From NCBI RefSeq assembly GCF_029867415.1, contig NC_081184.1, forward strand, positions 74,684,364 to 74,748,363: a stretch of DNA of 64,000 bases. The letters run 5' to 3'. Shown piece after piece: positions 52,269-64,000 of this stretch; positions within the stretch are counted from its first letter, which is position 1; each line of letters opens with the position of its first letter. The position numbers were made by a program, and so were the translations under genes. Source of the stretch: Vicia villosa (taxonomy: Eukaryota; Streptophyta; Magnoliopsida; Fabales; Fabaceae). Below the pieces are notes generated by a model, which saw nothing but the letters and a program-made list of their open reading frames with translations, made no database searches and was not told where the DNA came from.

Positions 52269-55200
52269 ATTATCGTTCACCATAAGACTATCCCTACCAT
52301 ACGGAGGGAAGGTAGTCTTTAGGGAAGGATATAATAGTCATTTTAGGAAACCAGTGAGGATACCTTAGCAATCGAACGAGACTATCATCATTTTATCGTA
52401 GGCAACCTCGAGGGACAAGATCATATATTTGTAGGCAAAATCGAAGAGACTTATGATCTTTTATTATGATAATGAACTGAGGGCAACATTTTCTAAGGCA
52501 TCCTCGTATCATAGGGACTTGACTATTTTTTTATCAAAGGCAGCATACGAAGAATTACCTTAAAGGTGTGTGGGTGCACAATCATGTGATTCAATTCAGT
52601 TATTTTATCTTGTAATTAGTGGGCTAACGATTCAATTAATTGTTATCACTCCCTACTTTACTAACCACGCAGTTAATATTATGGAAAAATAAAGCGCGGA
52701 AACATAAATGTCCTACGTTATTACTAGGCTTCAGGATTGGGGGATTACAATAAAAACCTGTCGGGAATGCGGAAAGTAAAATGCGGAAAATAAAAGGTCC
52801 TAATTACTATTACATCAAAATGAATAATTGCGACCTATACATGATTTCTAGAAAATTAAAATAAACCATTAAGCAGGAATTAAACAAACACGCGTCAATC
52901 AGTGGAGTTTGAGATGAGAAGAGAAGTCGAGGATTGGAAAAATTAGGGTTGAAAATAGAAAATAAAAATTAAGTTTTGAAAAAATACTTTTGACCTAATT
53001 ACTAATTAATAAACAATTAATCCTAAATTAGCTAATTATAAATTATTGTCTAATTATTTTTAAAAAAATAAATCCTAATTTAGATCAATTATCCAACTAA
53101 TTATACTTAATTAAATTAACTAATTAGATTGTTTGAAAATAAATAAAAAATGTAAAATAAATCAAATAAAAAAACAATTGTTAAAGAAGAAAGGAAAATA
53201 GAAAAAATAGAAAATATTAACATACCAGCGCCTGGAATTCTGTGTGATGCTCCTCCTGATGGTGCATGGTGGGTTGCGCTCCTGGAGCGTTGGATCTGGC
53301 ACTAGGGACGATCTGAAGGCTCCCATCCGAGGTTGTATCATGACTGTGCGTCGACTGAATGCACGTAACCTACAAGTGAGAGCTATCACAGAAAATAGAG
53401 GAAAAAAACAGATGCAAGGGGCGAGATTCGAACTCCCGTCCTCGTACACATGAAGACTTCAGAGCGCTCTTCCACTGGGGAATTTATTGTTCGCTGATAA
53501 TAATTCAAACACCAAACATAATACATAAAGAAAACGATTCAAAATTTTAAACGAATTTCGCGCGCCTAGGCTTCATCTTCTTCGCTGGGATTTTGAAAAA
53601 AGGGCAACGCTTTTACCTACAGTTTCCTTGCGTTGCTATAGCCCTGGCCAATTAAAACTCATGAAATATGCAAAATAAATTCGTGATAATACCATAGATC
53701 AACTGGAAATTGTCCTACGAATACGAAGGTACCCTTAGTTTCATCCATTTTTTCTTGTAATCAGAGTCCCCAAATCAAAGCTCAAGAACCCTAAATATGG
53801 TGAATCACGATACCTGCAACTAAAAACGAATTAAACTATCTCGACCGCTTATAAACATACTCATGAACATAAATACGCAATCTAATTATGTCAAACATGC
53901 GTGGATCATTGAAATCAGGTTTAAAAATAAAGCTACCAAACATGCGTGTATTCTGCGAATTCTGGATGCCTCAATCGAAGGTGAAGGTTGGGAATGACTC
54001 AGAGAACCACCAGAAGGCTATTGGGATGCTTGGAACAGTCTGAAATCATCCAAATCTTTGGCTGCAAGTTTCTGAACTCCATGGATTTTTGAAGCATGTT
54101 CATGGTGCTTAAGGCAAGGAATCCGTGTGCTTGGCATCTAGAATGATTGTGTATATATATTGGAGCAACTTAGGTCAACAATTTTGGATTGAATCTCATG
54201 GAATCAAAGATTAGCATTTGGTGAAAATTTGATTTTTAAATCTTTCCAAAATTGATCCAATTTCAATATCCTCTCACCAATCTTGTATAGCACGAATTTG
54301 AGTAAAAAATATGGCACTTGATTGAATATGATTGGAAATCAAGGCCTAATCATATCCCTTCATTTTTTTTAAATATTTGACTTAAATTGTATTTTTAATG
54401 AATAAAAAATTCAATAAAAATCAAATAAAAATCAAATGGTCGTGGGTTTTGAATTGGATCTTCTTGGTGACTTGGGGAACAAGATTGGGCTTCTTTACAA
54501 AAAAAAAAATCCAATTTGACCTTTACTTGCTTCACATATTTCACCCAAATTTGGCCAACTTTGACAAGGCATATCTCACTCAATTTTTAAGGTATGAAAG
54601 TGTTCTAGGACTTTTTCGAAAGCCCAAGATATCCTCTACAATCCATTTTGGAACCTTTTGTGCATTTGGAGATCTCATCTTGATGATATTGGCTTTGACA
54701 AAAAACAGTTTTTGGTTGACTTTCAAAAAGGACCTGTAATGTTTTGGCTCATATCTCCCAAATAAAGCATTTTTGGCCTTGGCTTTAGAGAGGCAAAGTT
54801 ATAGAGAATTCATTTTCCTTGAGAATGAGTTTTGTTTGGGTAATTTTTGATAAAGTATGAGAGAGATATGATCAGTCAAAGTTGGGTTGACTTTTAGTCC
54901 AAAACCCTAATTTTAGACACTTGGACATTTAGTGATTTTGAAGCTTTCCTTGATGAATCATGATCAATTCTTGATCAAATGATGAATGTCACTTCAAAAT
55001 GTTGATGTTGACCAAAAATCAGGAGTTTTGACTGTAATTTGACCATAGTTAACTTTCATATCAAACTAGTTAACTATTGATCATTTGAATAGTTGACTGA
55101 GCAATCTTGTGAATCAGAGCTTGAAACTTGATGTGAGGATTCTTTGAGGCATATGAGAAGCCATGAAGTCCACTTGAGGTGTCAGAACCTTATTTTACTT

Positions 55201-55341
55201 TGAGAGAAGCAAAACCCTAATTGGAGGTTTGTTGCTTAGGAGATAGGTAAGAGTGCCCAATTCTTGTATGGTCTTGAGCAGTTGAAAGTCATGTAAGCCA
55301 AAATATGATGAAATATGATGGGAAAATTTTGGGGTATGACA
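52269..55341 (-). mobile_element. Ogre-type LTR (minus), cut by Athila
   Basis: On the minus strand it starts TGTCATACCCCAAAATTTTC at 55341 and runs left for about 3.07 kb until the Athila LTR. It contains GTTGACTTT-type blocks like the other Ogre LTRs, a TATATATA-rich stretch near 54150 and a tRNA-like module at 53416-53480. No coding domain. Its remainder would lie beyond the Athila's missing 5' end. Confidence 0.7.
53416..53480 (-). other. tRNA-like module in Ogre-type LTR
   Basis: On the minus strand: A-box-like CCCAGTGGAAGAGCG (about 53465-53479) and B-box GAGTTCGAATC (53425-53435) followed by TCGCCCC. It looks more tRNA-like than the family A modules, but the acceptor stem is still not complete. 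Likely tRNA-derived. Confidence 0.55.
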
Positions 55342-57200
55342 ATTAGCATATATTCCTTTAATAAGAATAACATGTTCTAAATTTGGAGAACCAACACACA
55401 TCAATTTTCCTAGTCCCCTTGATATCTTCTTTAAAATCATCACCAAATCTGACAGCAACTGTGGGGGTGATATCTAATATCCACATTTCTAAACCCCGAT
55501 TATATGACTAGAGCATCCAATGTCAAAGTACTAGTCTTCTCTATTTGAATCTCTCAAGGAGGTATGAGCTATTAGGTTGACATCTCTTTCTTTGACACTT
55601 CTCTTTTTGCTGATTTGACTAGCCTTAGAATGAGCTGGAGATTTTTGATCTCCAAACAATTTATAACAGAAAGGCTTAATGTGACCATATTCACCATAAT
55701 AACGGCATCTCCAAGTTGAAGAATTGGAATTTGTTGGAGTTTCATTTAGTCTTTCAATATGTTGGAACATGTAATTTGACATGTTGATCATTCTTTTCTT
55801 TTCAGCAGGAAGAAACTTTTCTACTGGCCTTTTCTTTTGTTGATTATCAGAATGATATTTAACTCTTGTATCTTCAGCCTCTTTCAAAATCTTAGATCCA
55901 TTATTCATCCTTTTCAAAGAGTTTGTCAAGTTGTCAAGCTTGGAATTTAAGAAGGTTACCTCTCTTTGAAGATGAGAAACAGTACATAGAAATTTCTTCT
56001 TTTCATTCTCCAGTTCATTAATGATTATTTCTCTATTCTTTTTCTGTCTCGAGACTTTCTTTACACTTGTCACAAGTATTCTTGTAGGACACATCCAGGT
56101 CTTTATAGAGATCATTCTCATCACATGATTCTACTTCATCTGCCCATCTTCCAGAAAGAGCCATCACCAGTTTGGCAGTCTCAGTTGTAGACTCATCTTC
56201 TGACTAATCATCATCAGACCAAGATACAGTAAAACCCTTTTTCTGCTTCACGAGATAAGTTAAACATTCTGGTCTAATGTGACAAAATCCTCCACACTCA
56301 TAACATTGAACGCCTTTGCTTTTATTGGATTTATCTTCAGGTCTGGTATTATTTTAAGAATCATTATCGTTCCTGATAACAGGTAAGATGTTCTTGACAT
56401 CTGGTATTCCTCTTGTATCCATACTCTTTAGAATTCTATTAAATTTCTGCCCAAGTAATACAATGGTATTGGACAGTCCTTCCTCAATATCCAGATCAGT
56501 TTGACTTGTTTCATCTTAAGCATTTGACATAAAATCTATGCTCTTGTTCTTTTTCTCAGACTTGTCACTTATAGCCAATTTAAAAGTTTGAAGTGAGCCA
56601 ACAAGTTCATTAACCCTCATAGTGCTGATGTTATGAGCTTTTTCAATGGCTGTCTACTTCATGTCAAAGTTCCTAGGTAGAGACCTAAGAATTTTTCTTA
56701 CAAGTTTTTCTTCTAACATCTTTTTTCCCAAGGCACTAGACGCATTTTCTATTTCAATAACCTTCATGATATTGTTGGATAATATCATCATCATTCATCT
56801 TCATATTTTCCAATTTGGAAGTGAAAAGTTGAAGTCTGGACATCTTCACTTTGGATGTGCCTTCATGAGTTGTTCTGAGGATTTCCTAAGCATCATTGGC
56901 TTTAGTTCAGGTTTTAATTAACCTAAAAACATTCTTATCTACTCCATTGAATAGAGCATTCAAAGCCTTGGAATTTATAATAGCTAATTTATCATCCTCA
57001 TCAGACCAATCTTCTTTAGTTTTTAAGGACACACTCCCCTCTTTGTCCTTCTCAATAGGATGCTCCCATTCTTTCAAAACAGCCTTCCAAGCTTTGTTAT
57101 CCATGGATTTCAAAAAATCCACCATTCTGACTCTCCACCGTTCATAATTAAAACCATTTAACAGAGTTGTTATGTTGCTGTATCCTCTTTCTTTGTCCAT
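55342..57200 (-). pseudogene. gag: Copia gag and start of pol, with stops
   Basis: Starts MDKERGYSNITTLLNG at 57200, with the UBN2-like gag segment NYERWRVRMVDFLKSMD. Stops in frame occur at about 56920 (TGA, TAG in the usual DAWEIL position), 56658 and 56518. Further on are CYECGGFCHIRPEC (CCHC knuckle, about 56280-56320), a long coiled coil (about 56050-55900) and a second knuckle CRYYGEYGHIKPFC (about 55705-55670), then a YFDIGCSSH segment like the pre-integrase/protease region. At 55342 it is cut. Several nonsense and frame changes make it a pseudogene. Confidence 0.82.
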
Positions 57201-57254
57201 AGTACTAGAAAATATTCTCCCTAGAGCTCACCCAAAAAACAAAACAGGGTGCCT

Positions 57255-57268
57255 TCTCTAATGCCAAT
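57255..57268 (-). promoter_or_regulatory. Probable Copia PBS
   Basis: Minus strand ATTGGCATTAGAG directly after the LTR end; similar to the TTGGTATCAGAG start of a Met-tRNA primer site with two changes. Confidence 0.5.
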
Positions 57269-58285
57269 TGAAATTAAGGAACTTGCAATACATATGTCAA
57301 GATAAATGTCTTAACAAAAACCCAATGTCACGACATATGTTATAACATCACCTGGGGACAAAAAATAGATTGTGAAGAAAATAAATTGCAGAAAGATAAA
57401 TAAAACAGATAATTGTTAACCTAATTCAGTTCAACTCCCCTAATCTAGGGGCTACCATGCCAGAAAGGAAATCCACTATAATAGTATTAGTTCAAAGCCT
57501 AAACAATCATTGTTTACAACTTATCACCTAATCACTACCCCATGCAACTTCTAACTAGAAATCACCATCTAGATATGAGAAATTCCATCCCACATCCAAT
57601 AACCTCAGTGATAAACAGTCACAAACCTTATGACCACAAGAACCAAAAAGAAAGATTACACTTTTTAATAAATAATACTTGATCTTGCTTAACATCTCCA
57701 ATCAAGAACAATACTGAACTCTCTTCCTTAAAATCTTCAAGATTGAGAAAATTCAGTCAACCTCAATGTATCATAAGATACATGAGTGACATTCAAACAA
57801 AATAATCTTAAAGAACTCTCAAAACAATAAACCCTTATGTGCACTCACGGTTTCTATTTGTGAATGCTTGCTATTTTATGTCTAGCAAGTCCTTATTTGT
57901 AGACTCTTGGAGTATGGAATTGGACTCTTGAAACAAATCCAATCTTCTCCTTTTTCAATCAGCTGCAAGATCTTCACACAAAATATGAACAAATAAAATC
58001 AAATCAAATCTAAGTTTCCTATAAAGTCTCAAAGATTGTTTTTATGAAACTAAATCAAATATGTATTTCTCCTAAAAACTCCTTGATTGGTTTTTCCTGT
58101 ATGAGTGTCTGAATATTCGAGAATCTCATATTTATCAATCATATCTTCAAGGATTAAAACCAGTTTACACTATCATGATGTTCTGGTATAGGATGTCACA
58201 ACATCGGGTCGAATATCTGTCAAACCTCATGACAGTAAAACCTGTCATGACAGTTGGTCAAGATATTTCAACATCTTACTCAACA
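57269..58285 (-). repeat. Copia LTR
   Basis: Ends (minus) AATTTCA before the PBS. The start is taken at TGTTGAG (58285); an alternative is TGTTGTGACATC at 58203. It contains CTGTCATGACAG inverted repeats near 58235. Only one LTR is present in the window. Confidence 0.5.
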
Positions 58286-59767
58286 TTAGTTAAGAACCTT
58301 GTTTTAGCAAAATTAATGCCAATCACGAAACCATGGAACTAACACTTCACATTATTTCAAATTCCCAACGAAAATTATATCTTTCATCATGAAAGTATTA
58401 AAGACCGTAATATCTCTTATTTGGAATATGAGTAGGGCTCTTATTAGTTTCACTCAATGTAAGGTCTTCAATAAGGGGATTCATTATCACCATATGTTTT
58501 AGTGTTGTACAGATGTTTGAGGCACGTGATTACTTTGGCAGATCTAGAAGGTAACTAGCACCCCTTCCATATAAATATGTTGAACAAGTAACTCTAGACA
58601 CAAGAGGGGGTGAATTATGTATGTTTGAAAAACAATTTCCAAATTAAAATCTTTCATAAAGTTAAACTTTAAAAAGATTTTGCAAAACAAACAAGATAAG
58701 AGACCGAAAAACAGAAAATTAGATAGATGGAAATAAATAAATAAAAAGTAAAACATTAATGGAAGAGAAAAAAGTACCATATAATTATATAGGTTAGGTC
58801 TAATCATGTGACCTACTCCTCTCACCAATAATTCCTTCTTGAAAGTTTCCACTATAATATGAGCTTTTAACATGATTTGTCCACGAACCTCCTTTTACAA
58901 GGATTAGAATTTTACAATGGCTAACTTCTCAACCAAACATAGATATTTATCTATGGAGATCTCTAAACCAAGATATTTTACCACTGGGACACTCTCAAAT
59001 CAACAGAGAGCTTTTAACACTTGGCTAAGCTCACGAACCGACTCAGAGTTTTAATAATGTAGACCTTCCAACCAAATAGAGGTTTTGACTATTTCACCTC
59101 AAAAACCAAACAAAATATTTTCACTTGGTTTAGCTCACAACTAAAACAATAAAATATCTCTTAAAAAGGATTTACAATATTTCACTCTCAAAAGCACTAA
59201 GGCAAAAGTGAGAAAATAAAGAGAAAAAAGAGTGTGAGAGAAATATATTTTTAAAATAAGTTATCTTATGTAAAATGAAATGAATTAGAATACTCTATTT
59301 ATAGGATAATAGATTATCAATTAAGTTTTCCATGGGCCTTTTTATTGTTGATAATCAATTACGCAATTGACATAGTAGATTATCAAGTACATAAATGAAA
59401 GGTTTTCAAAAGAGTCGTTATTATTCGATTATTAGCCCTAATAGTTGAATATGAGGCGTTAACAAAAGAGGTAATCAATTAGACCTAAGGGCTAACCGAT
59501 TATGCAGTGCAAACTTCTCTCATAAATATCTTTTGAGCTTTTATCCAACTAGCTAGGCAAAAAAACTTATTTTTTTAGTTTTAATAAAAAAAAAAAATTG
59601 AGGCTTTAAATAATTTGAAAGTGTGTGTAATTTTCCATAGTAAAATCGAGAGTTAGTCTTATACCTTTAATAAACGCAAATCACTCGACAGAGACTCAGC
59701 GGGCTTTCACACTTTTTCTCTTTTACAATTTTGAAGCTTTAGGTTCCTTGCTAAATTATCTTTTACT
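58286..59767. other. Repetitive-looking DNA, not identified
   Basis: No coding domain. It contains AAGAGGGGGTGAATTATG near 58601, a phrase common in plant dispersed repeats, and repeated short AATCAATTA/ATCGATTA-type words around 59350-59510. The predicted frame at 58544-58873 is low-complexity. Confidence 0.4.
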
Positions 59768-61557
59768 TTAGAATTTCATTTAAACCTTGAATATTCTTTC
59801 TCATGAGGCTTGAGATAACTTTTCATGATAGACACCATCATAAAAAATACTACTTGATTAGAGATCTTCGTTGACTTTATCGAGCGTCGCTCGACATTAT
59901 GTGTTATCCTTCGGAAATAGGATTTCATATCTTGATCTCTAAGAAATATAACTTGATCACTATATATATGAGCTTTGATATCTTGAGCCCCCAACTTGTT
60001 CACCACATCAGATGACAACTTCACCTTATAGCGTTATCATCAACACCAGAAGGACTTGATCAATACTTCTAATAAAGTGATCAATGCATATTTATGCATA
60101 TTCTCCTATATTTTTACTTAGGCATTTCTTTACTTTACCTTGGTTATTTTTCTATTTTAATGTGTTTTTATAATTTAGTTTATTTTTGCCTTTATTTGAT
60201 TTTCGCACTTAATTTTCAGCATTAGCAGTCTGTGCTAAAATGATCATAAGTGGAGCTCCGGGAATCCGATTGAGGCGTTCTAATAATCGCCGGAAAGCTA
60301 AGAGAAAGAGCTATAACTTTCGTGTTGGAGTCAAAGTCAGATTCAGAGCGCATATTTTCCAGAATTTCGTTTGAAGTTGCAGCATTAGTTTTATTTAGTT
60401 TTGGATCATTAGTTCATGGGCTTGGGTTATGTTTTTGACCCAGTTTGAGTTAGTAGAGAAGAAAACCTTATTTTGTTTTATAAGGGTTGGCAGCCGCTAG
60501 AATAAGAGAGACCTTTTTTTTGCCACAAATTTTACTTTTGGTTTCATGATTAGAATGAAGAACTAATTCCCGAAGGCAAATCCTGCTGCTTATGGGTTCC
60601 ATTGCTTTGAGGTTATTCTAATACTAATTTAAATTCGATTTCTGTTCAATTCTTTTCTATGAAATCATTTGCTTAATTTGATTACAATTGTTTGCTTAAT
60701 TCGATTGTTGTTCATAGGATAGAATTGATTAAATTCGATTGTATGCATGTTCCTAAATTTAATTGCGTGTTATCGTTTGCTTAATTCGTTAACTCGTCAT
60801 ATTCTTAACCGTTTGCTTAATTCGGTAAACAGGAACATAACTCGTATGATTTTGATAAGCGCTTGTCTGATTAATCTCATAATCGAATAGGATCGAAGCC
60901 GTTTAGGGATTGGTGTTATTATAACCGATGATAAGTCGGAACCCGAATCAGTAGGATTAGCCGTTTAGCTTATTTTGATAATCACTTATTTTACTTTGTT
61001 TTATAAATTGATTCTAAAACCATAAACCCCCAATTTCATTTATATTAGTTAGTAACGAAACAAGAATCCTTGTGAGAACAATATCCGAGTTGTCGTTACC
61101 GTTACACTATATTTTCAAAATACTCGTTTTTGATCCGTGCGCGACAGCGGATCATAAAGACTTTACTTTATAATGTTTTTATCATCAAAACTAAACAAAG
61201 TGATGAATTTCATTTATTTAGCATTTCATTTGAACATTGAATCTTCTTTCTCACGAGGCTTGAGATAACTCTTCATGATAGACACCATGATTAGAGATCT
61301 TCACTAACTTTATCAAGCGTCGCTTGACATTAGGTGTTATCCTTCGGAAATAGGATTTCATATCTTGATCTCCAAGCACCATAACTTGATCACCATATAT
61401 ATGAGCTTTGATATATTGAGCACCCAACTGGATCCCCACATCAGATGACAGTTTCACCTTATAGTGTTGTCAGCAACACCATTAAGGACTTGATTAATAC
61501 TTCTAATGAAGACTTCACCTTATAATATTTTTATCATCAAAACTAAAAAAAGTGATG
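59768..61557. repeat. Diverged direct duplication of about 350 bp
   Basis: Copy 1 is 59768-60077 plus 61155-61206 (split by a solo LTR); copy 2 is about 61227-61557. They share TTCTTTCTCA.GAGGCTTGAG, GTGTTATCCTTCGGAAATAG, ATATATGAGCTTTGATAT and ATCATCAAAACTAAA. Copy 2 lacks about 36 bp. Both carry a minus-strand frame (59776-60024 and 61251-61457) with related peptides (MKLSSDV, DQDMKSYFRRIT), but I recognise no protein family. Confidence 0.75.
60078..61154. mobile_element. Solo LTR (1077 bp) with TAAAG target duplication
   Basis: Starts TGATCAATGCATATTTATGC and ends GACAGCGGATCA, with TGATC/GATCA inverted ends. It is flanked on both sides by TAAAG (60073-60077 and 61155-61159). The uninterrupted second copy of the host segment (AATGAAGACTTCACC near 61507) confirms the insertion point. 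No internal domain. The ends and GCGCGACAGCGGATCA phrase suggest an Athila-like Gypsy LTR; orientation is plus if so. Confidence 0.85.
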
Positions 61558-62104
61558 CAAACATTATACCTGCAATCACATATATCTATTAAATATAGGG
61601 ATATTATAAGATTTCTCGTCTTTTCTTTGTATAAGATGTGCTCTATTTGCAAAAGTGAATCCTTATCAAGCTTGATATATGTTTAACCTTTTAAATTCTC
61701 CTCCTTTTTAGGATTGAAAATTATCTTAGTTAAGTTTAGGGTGTAGACTTCAAAAAGTATATATAGGAAAACCATGGGGATACTTTAGAATATGATATGT
61801 TTCAAACTTAGAGACAAGTTGGAAAAGTATCTAGAGTTCAAAACTTTTTATAAGAGGATTTTCTTGATATCTTTGATAAAGAAGCAGTGAAGTTCGTATC
61901 CTTAAAAGAAAGTGTTTCAAGTAAACTGTGGTGGTAACTAAAGTTAATGAAATTATTATTATCTTATGTATTATGCCATGTAAGTCCAATGGTTATCCTA
62001 ATATTAATGTGAAATATAATGATATGTTACATAACATACCAAGTTTGGGTTATTCTATTTGGAAAGCAGTTTTGAAAGCAATGGATGTTGCAAAATTTGA
62101 GGAG
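61558..62104. other. No recognised feature
   Basis: AT-rich sequence without element ends. The plus frame at 61928-62185 runs into the TRIM-like repeat and has no domain. Confidence 0.4.
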
Positions 62105-62752
62105 CGCCAGGAGTATCAATGGGATAAAAAGTCAGGATCCAAAAGACTAATATTCCATATATCCAAGAAAAACCTTAAGGCATAAGATATACGAGTCCTT
62201 TCTCTAAAAAATGCAACATTTCCACCATTTCTAATTAATGTGGAACTTAACCACTCAAGCTAGAATTCAAAAATCTCCCTAACAAGTATGAGTCACACAC
62301 ATCACTAGCCTTTGTCTATAATAGGATCCCACTTCTACTCCTCTGTCAAGCATAACTATGGCTCTGATACCCCTAGTCGGAGAGTCTAGGGAGCACTGAG
62401 AGTGTCAATGGACTAATCATTTAGGATCCAAGAGACATTGACAGCATAAATCGATCAAAAACCTTAAGGCATCAAGTATATGAGTCCTCTATCTAATAAA
62501 TATAACATTCCACACATTCATAGGAGAATAAGAATTTAACCACTCATAGTTGCACCCAACAATCTCCCACACAAGTGTGACTATCCCACATCCTATAACA
62601 AGAACCAATATACGATCTAACTCCTGCTCACCTACAAGGCCAAACATGGATCTGATCACATATACAAGAGACCTTGACACCATATATCCACCCAAAATCT
62701 TAAGGAATTGGGTATATGGATTCTCTCTTATAAATCCAACATTTCCATAACT
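62105..62752 (-). mobile_element. TRIM-like mini-retroelement, tandem LTRs
   Basis: On the minus strand three related terminal-repeat blocks share ...ATATAC..GATGCCTTAAGG-type sequence (62752-62665, 62564-62375 and 62272-62105), separated by short internal parts. Before the second and third blocks lie GTGTGGGAGAT and GTTAGGGAGAT, PPT-like. After the second block GGTATCAGAGCCATAG (62356-62372) matches a Met-tRNA PBS. The size, PBS and lack of coding fit TRIM elements, with an LTR-internal-LTR-internal-LTR tandem made by recombination. Boundaries are approximate. Confidence 0.55.
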
Positions 62753-62780
62753 TATACACGATGTGGAATTTAACTATTGG

Positions 62781-63260
62781 GTGCAAGCGTGGGTGGATGG
62801 GTTCCATATTTTTATAAATGGGTGGAATGTTGGATTTATAATATACATTGAATCACATTCCTAATATCGTAAGATTTTGGGTGGAAATATGGTGTCTCCA
62901 TCTCTAGTGGTTCTAGATCATTGGCCTTGTTGTTGCTCTCGTCTTCCCTAGACTCCCCAATAACTACTATTAGAGCCATGGCTAGACTTGATGGCGGAGA
63001 AGAAGTAGGATCTTAGTATAGATCAAGGAAATTTATGTGGGTGAATCACACTTGTGGGGAAAGATTATTGAATTCAAGTGATGTGAAAGCTCTAATGTTC
63101 CACTCTTAAATGTTTTATTTACTTTTATCAATAATATGTTAAATAATCCAGATTGTTGAAAATTTCACCCATTTCAACACCAAAGGTATTGGTGATGTGG
63201 AAGCTCCTGTGTTCCACTCCTAAGTGTTTTATTTATTTTTATCAATAGTATGTAAAATAA
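62781..63260 (+). mobile_element. TRIM-like copy in opposite orientation
   Basis: Plus-strand block GGTGGAATGTTGGATTTATA...GATTTTGGGTGG mirrors 62676-62752. It is followed by TTAGAGCCATGG (about 62970, PBS-like) and CTTGTGGGGAAAGATTA (about 63052, PPT-like). After that a roughly 70-bp block is present twice (63080-63148 and 63190-63258). Head-to-head with the minus-strand element, so 62676-62896 is an inverted repeat with arms of about 75 bp. Confidence 0.5.
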
Positions 63261-64000
63261 GCAAGAGTAAGTCTTGAATTACAAAGGAGATGCACAGAGC
63301 ACTAAAATATTTTCAAACTCTCCATATATTCCATACTTCTTCTAAAAACCAATATTGGAACAAGCTTAATCAATTAATAAGCAATTTTAACCAAATATGA
63401 AAACAAAACTCGATGTTTAATTAATTAGAGTATTCTTCTAATCGATTAAGGAGAGATTTATCCTCCTAATTGGTTAGGAATCCAATTAATCTATTATGGA
63501 GAAAACTTGGATTATGGTTTTCTATTTAGCCGAACTCTAATCGATTAATGTTACAACTTAATTGATTAGAGATTTATCAGCGTCATGGATTGTTTCCTTT
63601 TTTAGCTAAAATATTTTCCTATGTAAAGGAGTGTTGTGCTCACTTTTAAAGCAGTAATACAATGAAATTACTAATCTTTTATATCACTCATTCTCCTTCT
63701 AATATTTTTTATTCATTATACATTTCTTTAGTGTTGAGAGAGTGAAATACTTATATTGAGAGTTGTGTAATTATTTTTTTGTACTGACATTGTAATACAA
63801 GAGCTTGATACTTGTGTGCATTTGTAACTGACTTTAAGGTTGCAAGCTAAACCTGGAAAAAATCATGGTTTATGGAAGGTTGTTGGGTTTAACATATTTA
63901 AAAGCACAAGTTATTGATAATGAAAGTATCAAGAGGAAACTCTTTAGGACTAGAGTATGCCACGAGGTTTAAGGTTCAACCAATATAAGTTTGGATGTGA
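63261..64000. other. No recognised gene
   Basis: AT-rich. Repeated AATCGATTA/AATTGATTA words around 63420-63575 resemble those near 59400. No element end or domain identified up to the window edge. Confidence 0.4.

Larger units (their letters stand above)
55342..58285 (-). mobile_element. Ty1/Copia element (SIRE/Maximus-like), decayed
   Basis: Minus-strand order: LTR (about 58285-57269), PBS, gag, beginning of pol (GAG pre-integrase segment). It stops at 55342 where an Ogre-type LTR begins; the codon context there (EHVILIKGIYAN) shows the insertion cut the coding region. The lineage call rests on the gag start and coiled-coil plus CCHC layout. Confidence 0.75.

Noticed and set aside
58544..58873. 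109-codon minus-strand frame rich in Phe/Leu
   Set aside because: Low-complexity hydrophobic translation of AT-rich repeat DNA; no homologous frame seen.

Overview
This is plant nuclear DNA, almost certainly from a legume of the pea/vetch/lentil tribe (Fabeae). The window is a nest of LTR retrotransposons dominated by Ty3/Gypsy Tat/Ogre elements: very long LTRs, an extra ORF1 before gag, an intron between protease and reverse transcriptase, a second archaeal-type RNase H, a TGGCGACTCTGCTGGGGA primer site and AAATAGGGGCA-type polypurine tracts. I find no convincing cellular gene, rRNA gene, functional tRNA gene or CRISPR array. The species call is inference from the element content.

Layout. 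1-2275: AT-rich DNA with a 68-bp minisatellite, a Helitron-like 3' end (1670-1698) and the start of an Ogre-type LTR on the minus strand. 2276-16824 (minus): Ogre copy A-1, with a truncated 3' LTR, hairpin-rich non-coding repeats, broken pol, intron, broken gag-pro and the C-terminal end of ORF1. 16825-34467 (plus): Ogre copy B, inserted into ORF1 of A-1; it has a full 4.74-kb 5' LTR, PBS, ORF1, gag-pro, intron, pol with an internal deletion, 3' repeats, PPT and a 3' LTR cut by an assembly gap. 34468-34567: exactly 100 N. 34568-45245 (plus): copy A-2, same family as A-1, from the middle of RNase H through a 6.2-kb 3' LTR. 45246-52268 (plus): an Athila-lineage element, into whose RT the A-2 element appears to have inserted. 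52269-55341 (minus): another Ogre-type LTR, cut by the Athila. 55342-58285 (minus): a decayed Ty1/Copia element (gag, start of pol, PBS, LTR), cut by that LTR. 58286-64000: a diverged direct duplication, a solo LTR with a 5-bp target duplication, and a cluster of TRIM-like mini-elements in both orientations.

Inferred order of insertion on the right: Copia first, then the Ogre-type LTR, then Athila, then Ogre A-2. On the left: Ogre A-1 first, then Ogre B.

How the parts work together. In Ogre the LTR drives a genomic RNA. ORF1 (unknown role) precedes gag-protease, and removal of a phase-2 intron joins gag-protease to RT-RNase H-integrase. All pol copies that can be judged are damaged here; only the fragment in A-2 (second RNase H plus integrase) is uninterrupted. 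The least expected features are non-coding or very small: a 55-residue two-helix membrane microprotein that is the first AUG after the TATA box in both LTRs of copy B; three tandem stem-loops with GAAA-type loops and compensating stem changes right after the pol stop in all three Ogre copies; other hairpin arrays with compensating stems; and tRNA-like A-box/B-box modules in several LTRs.
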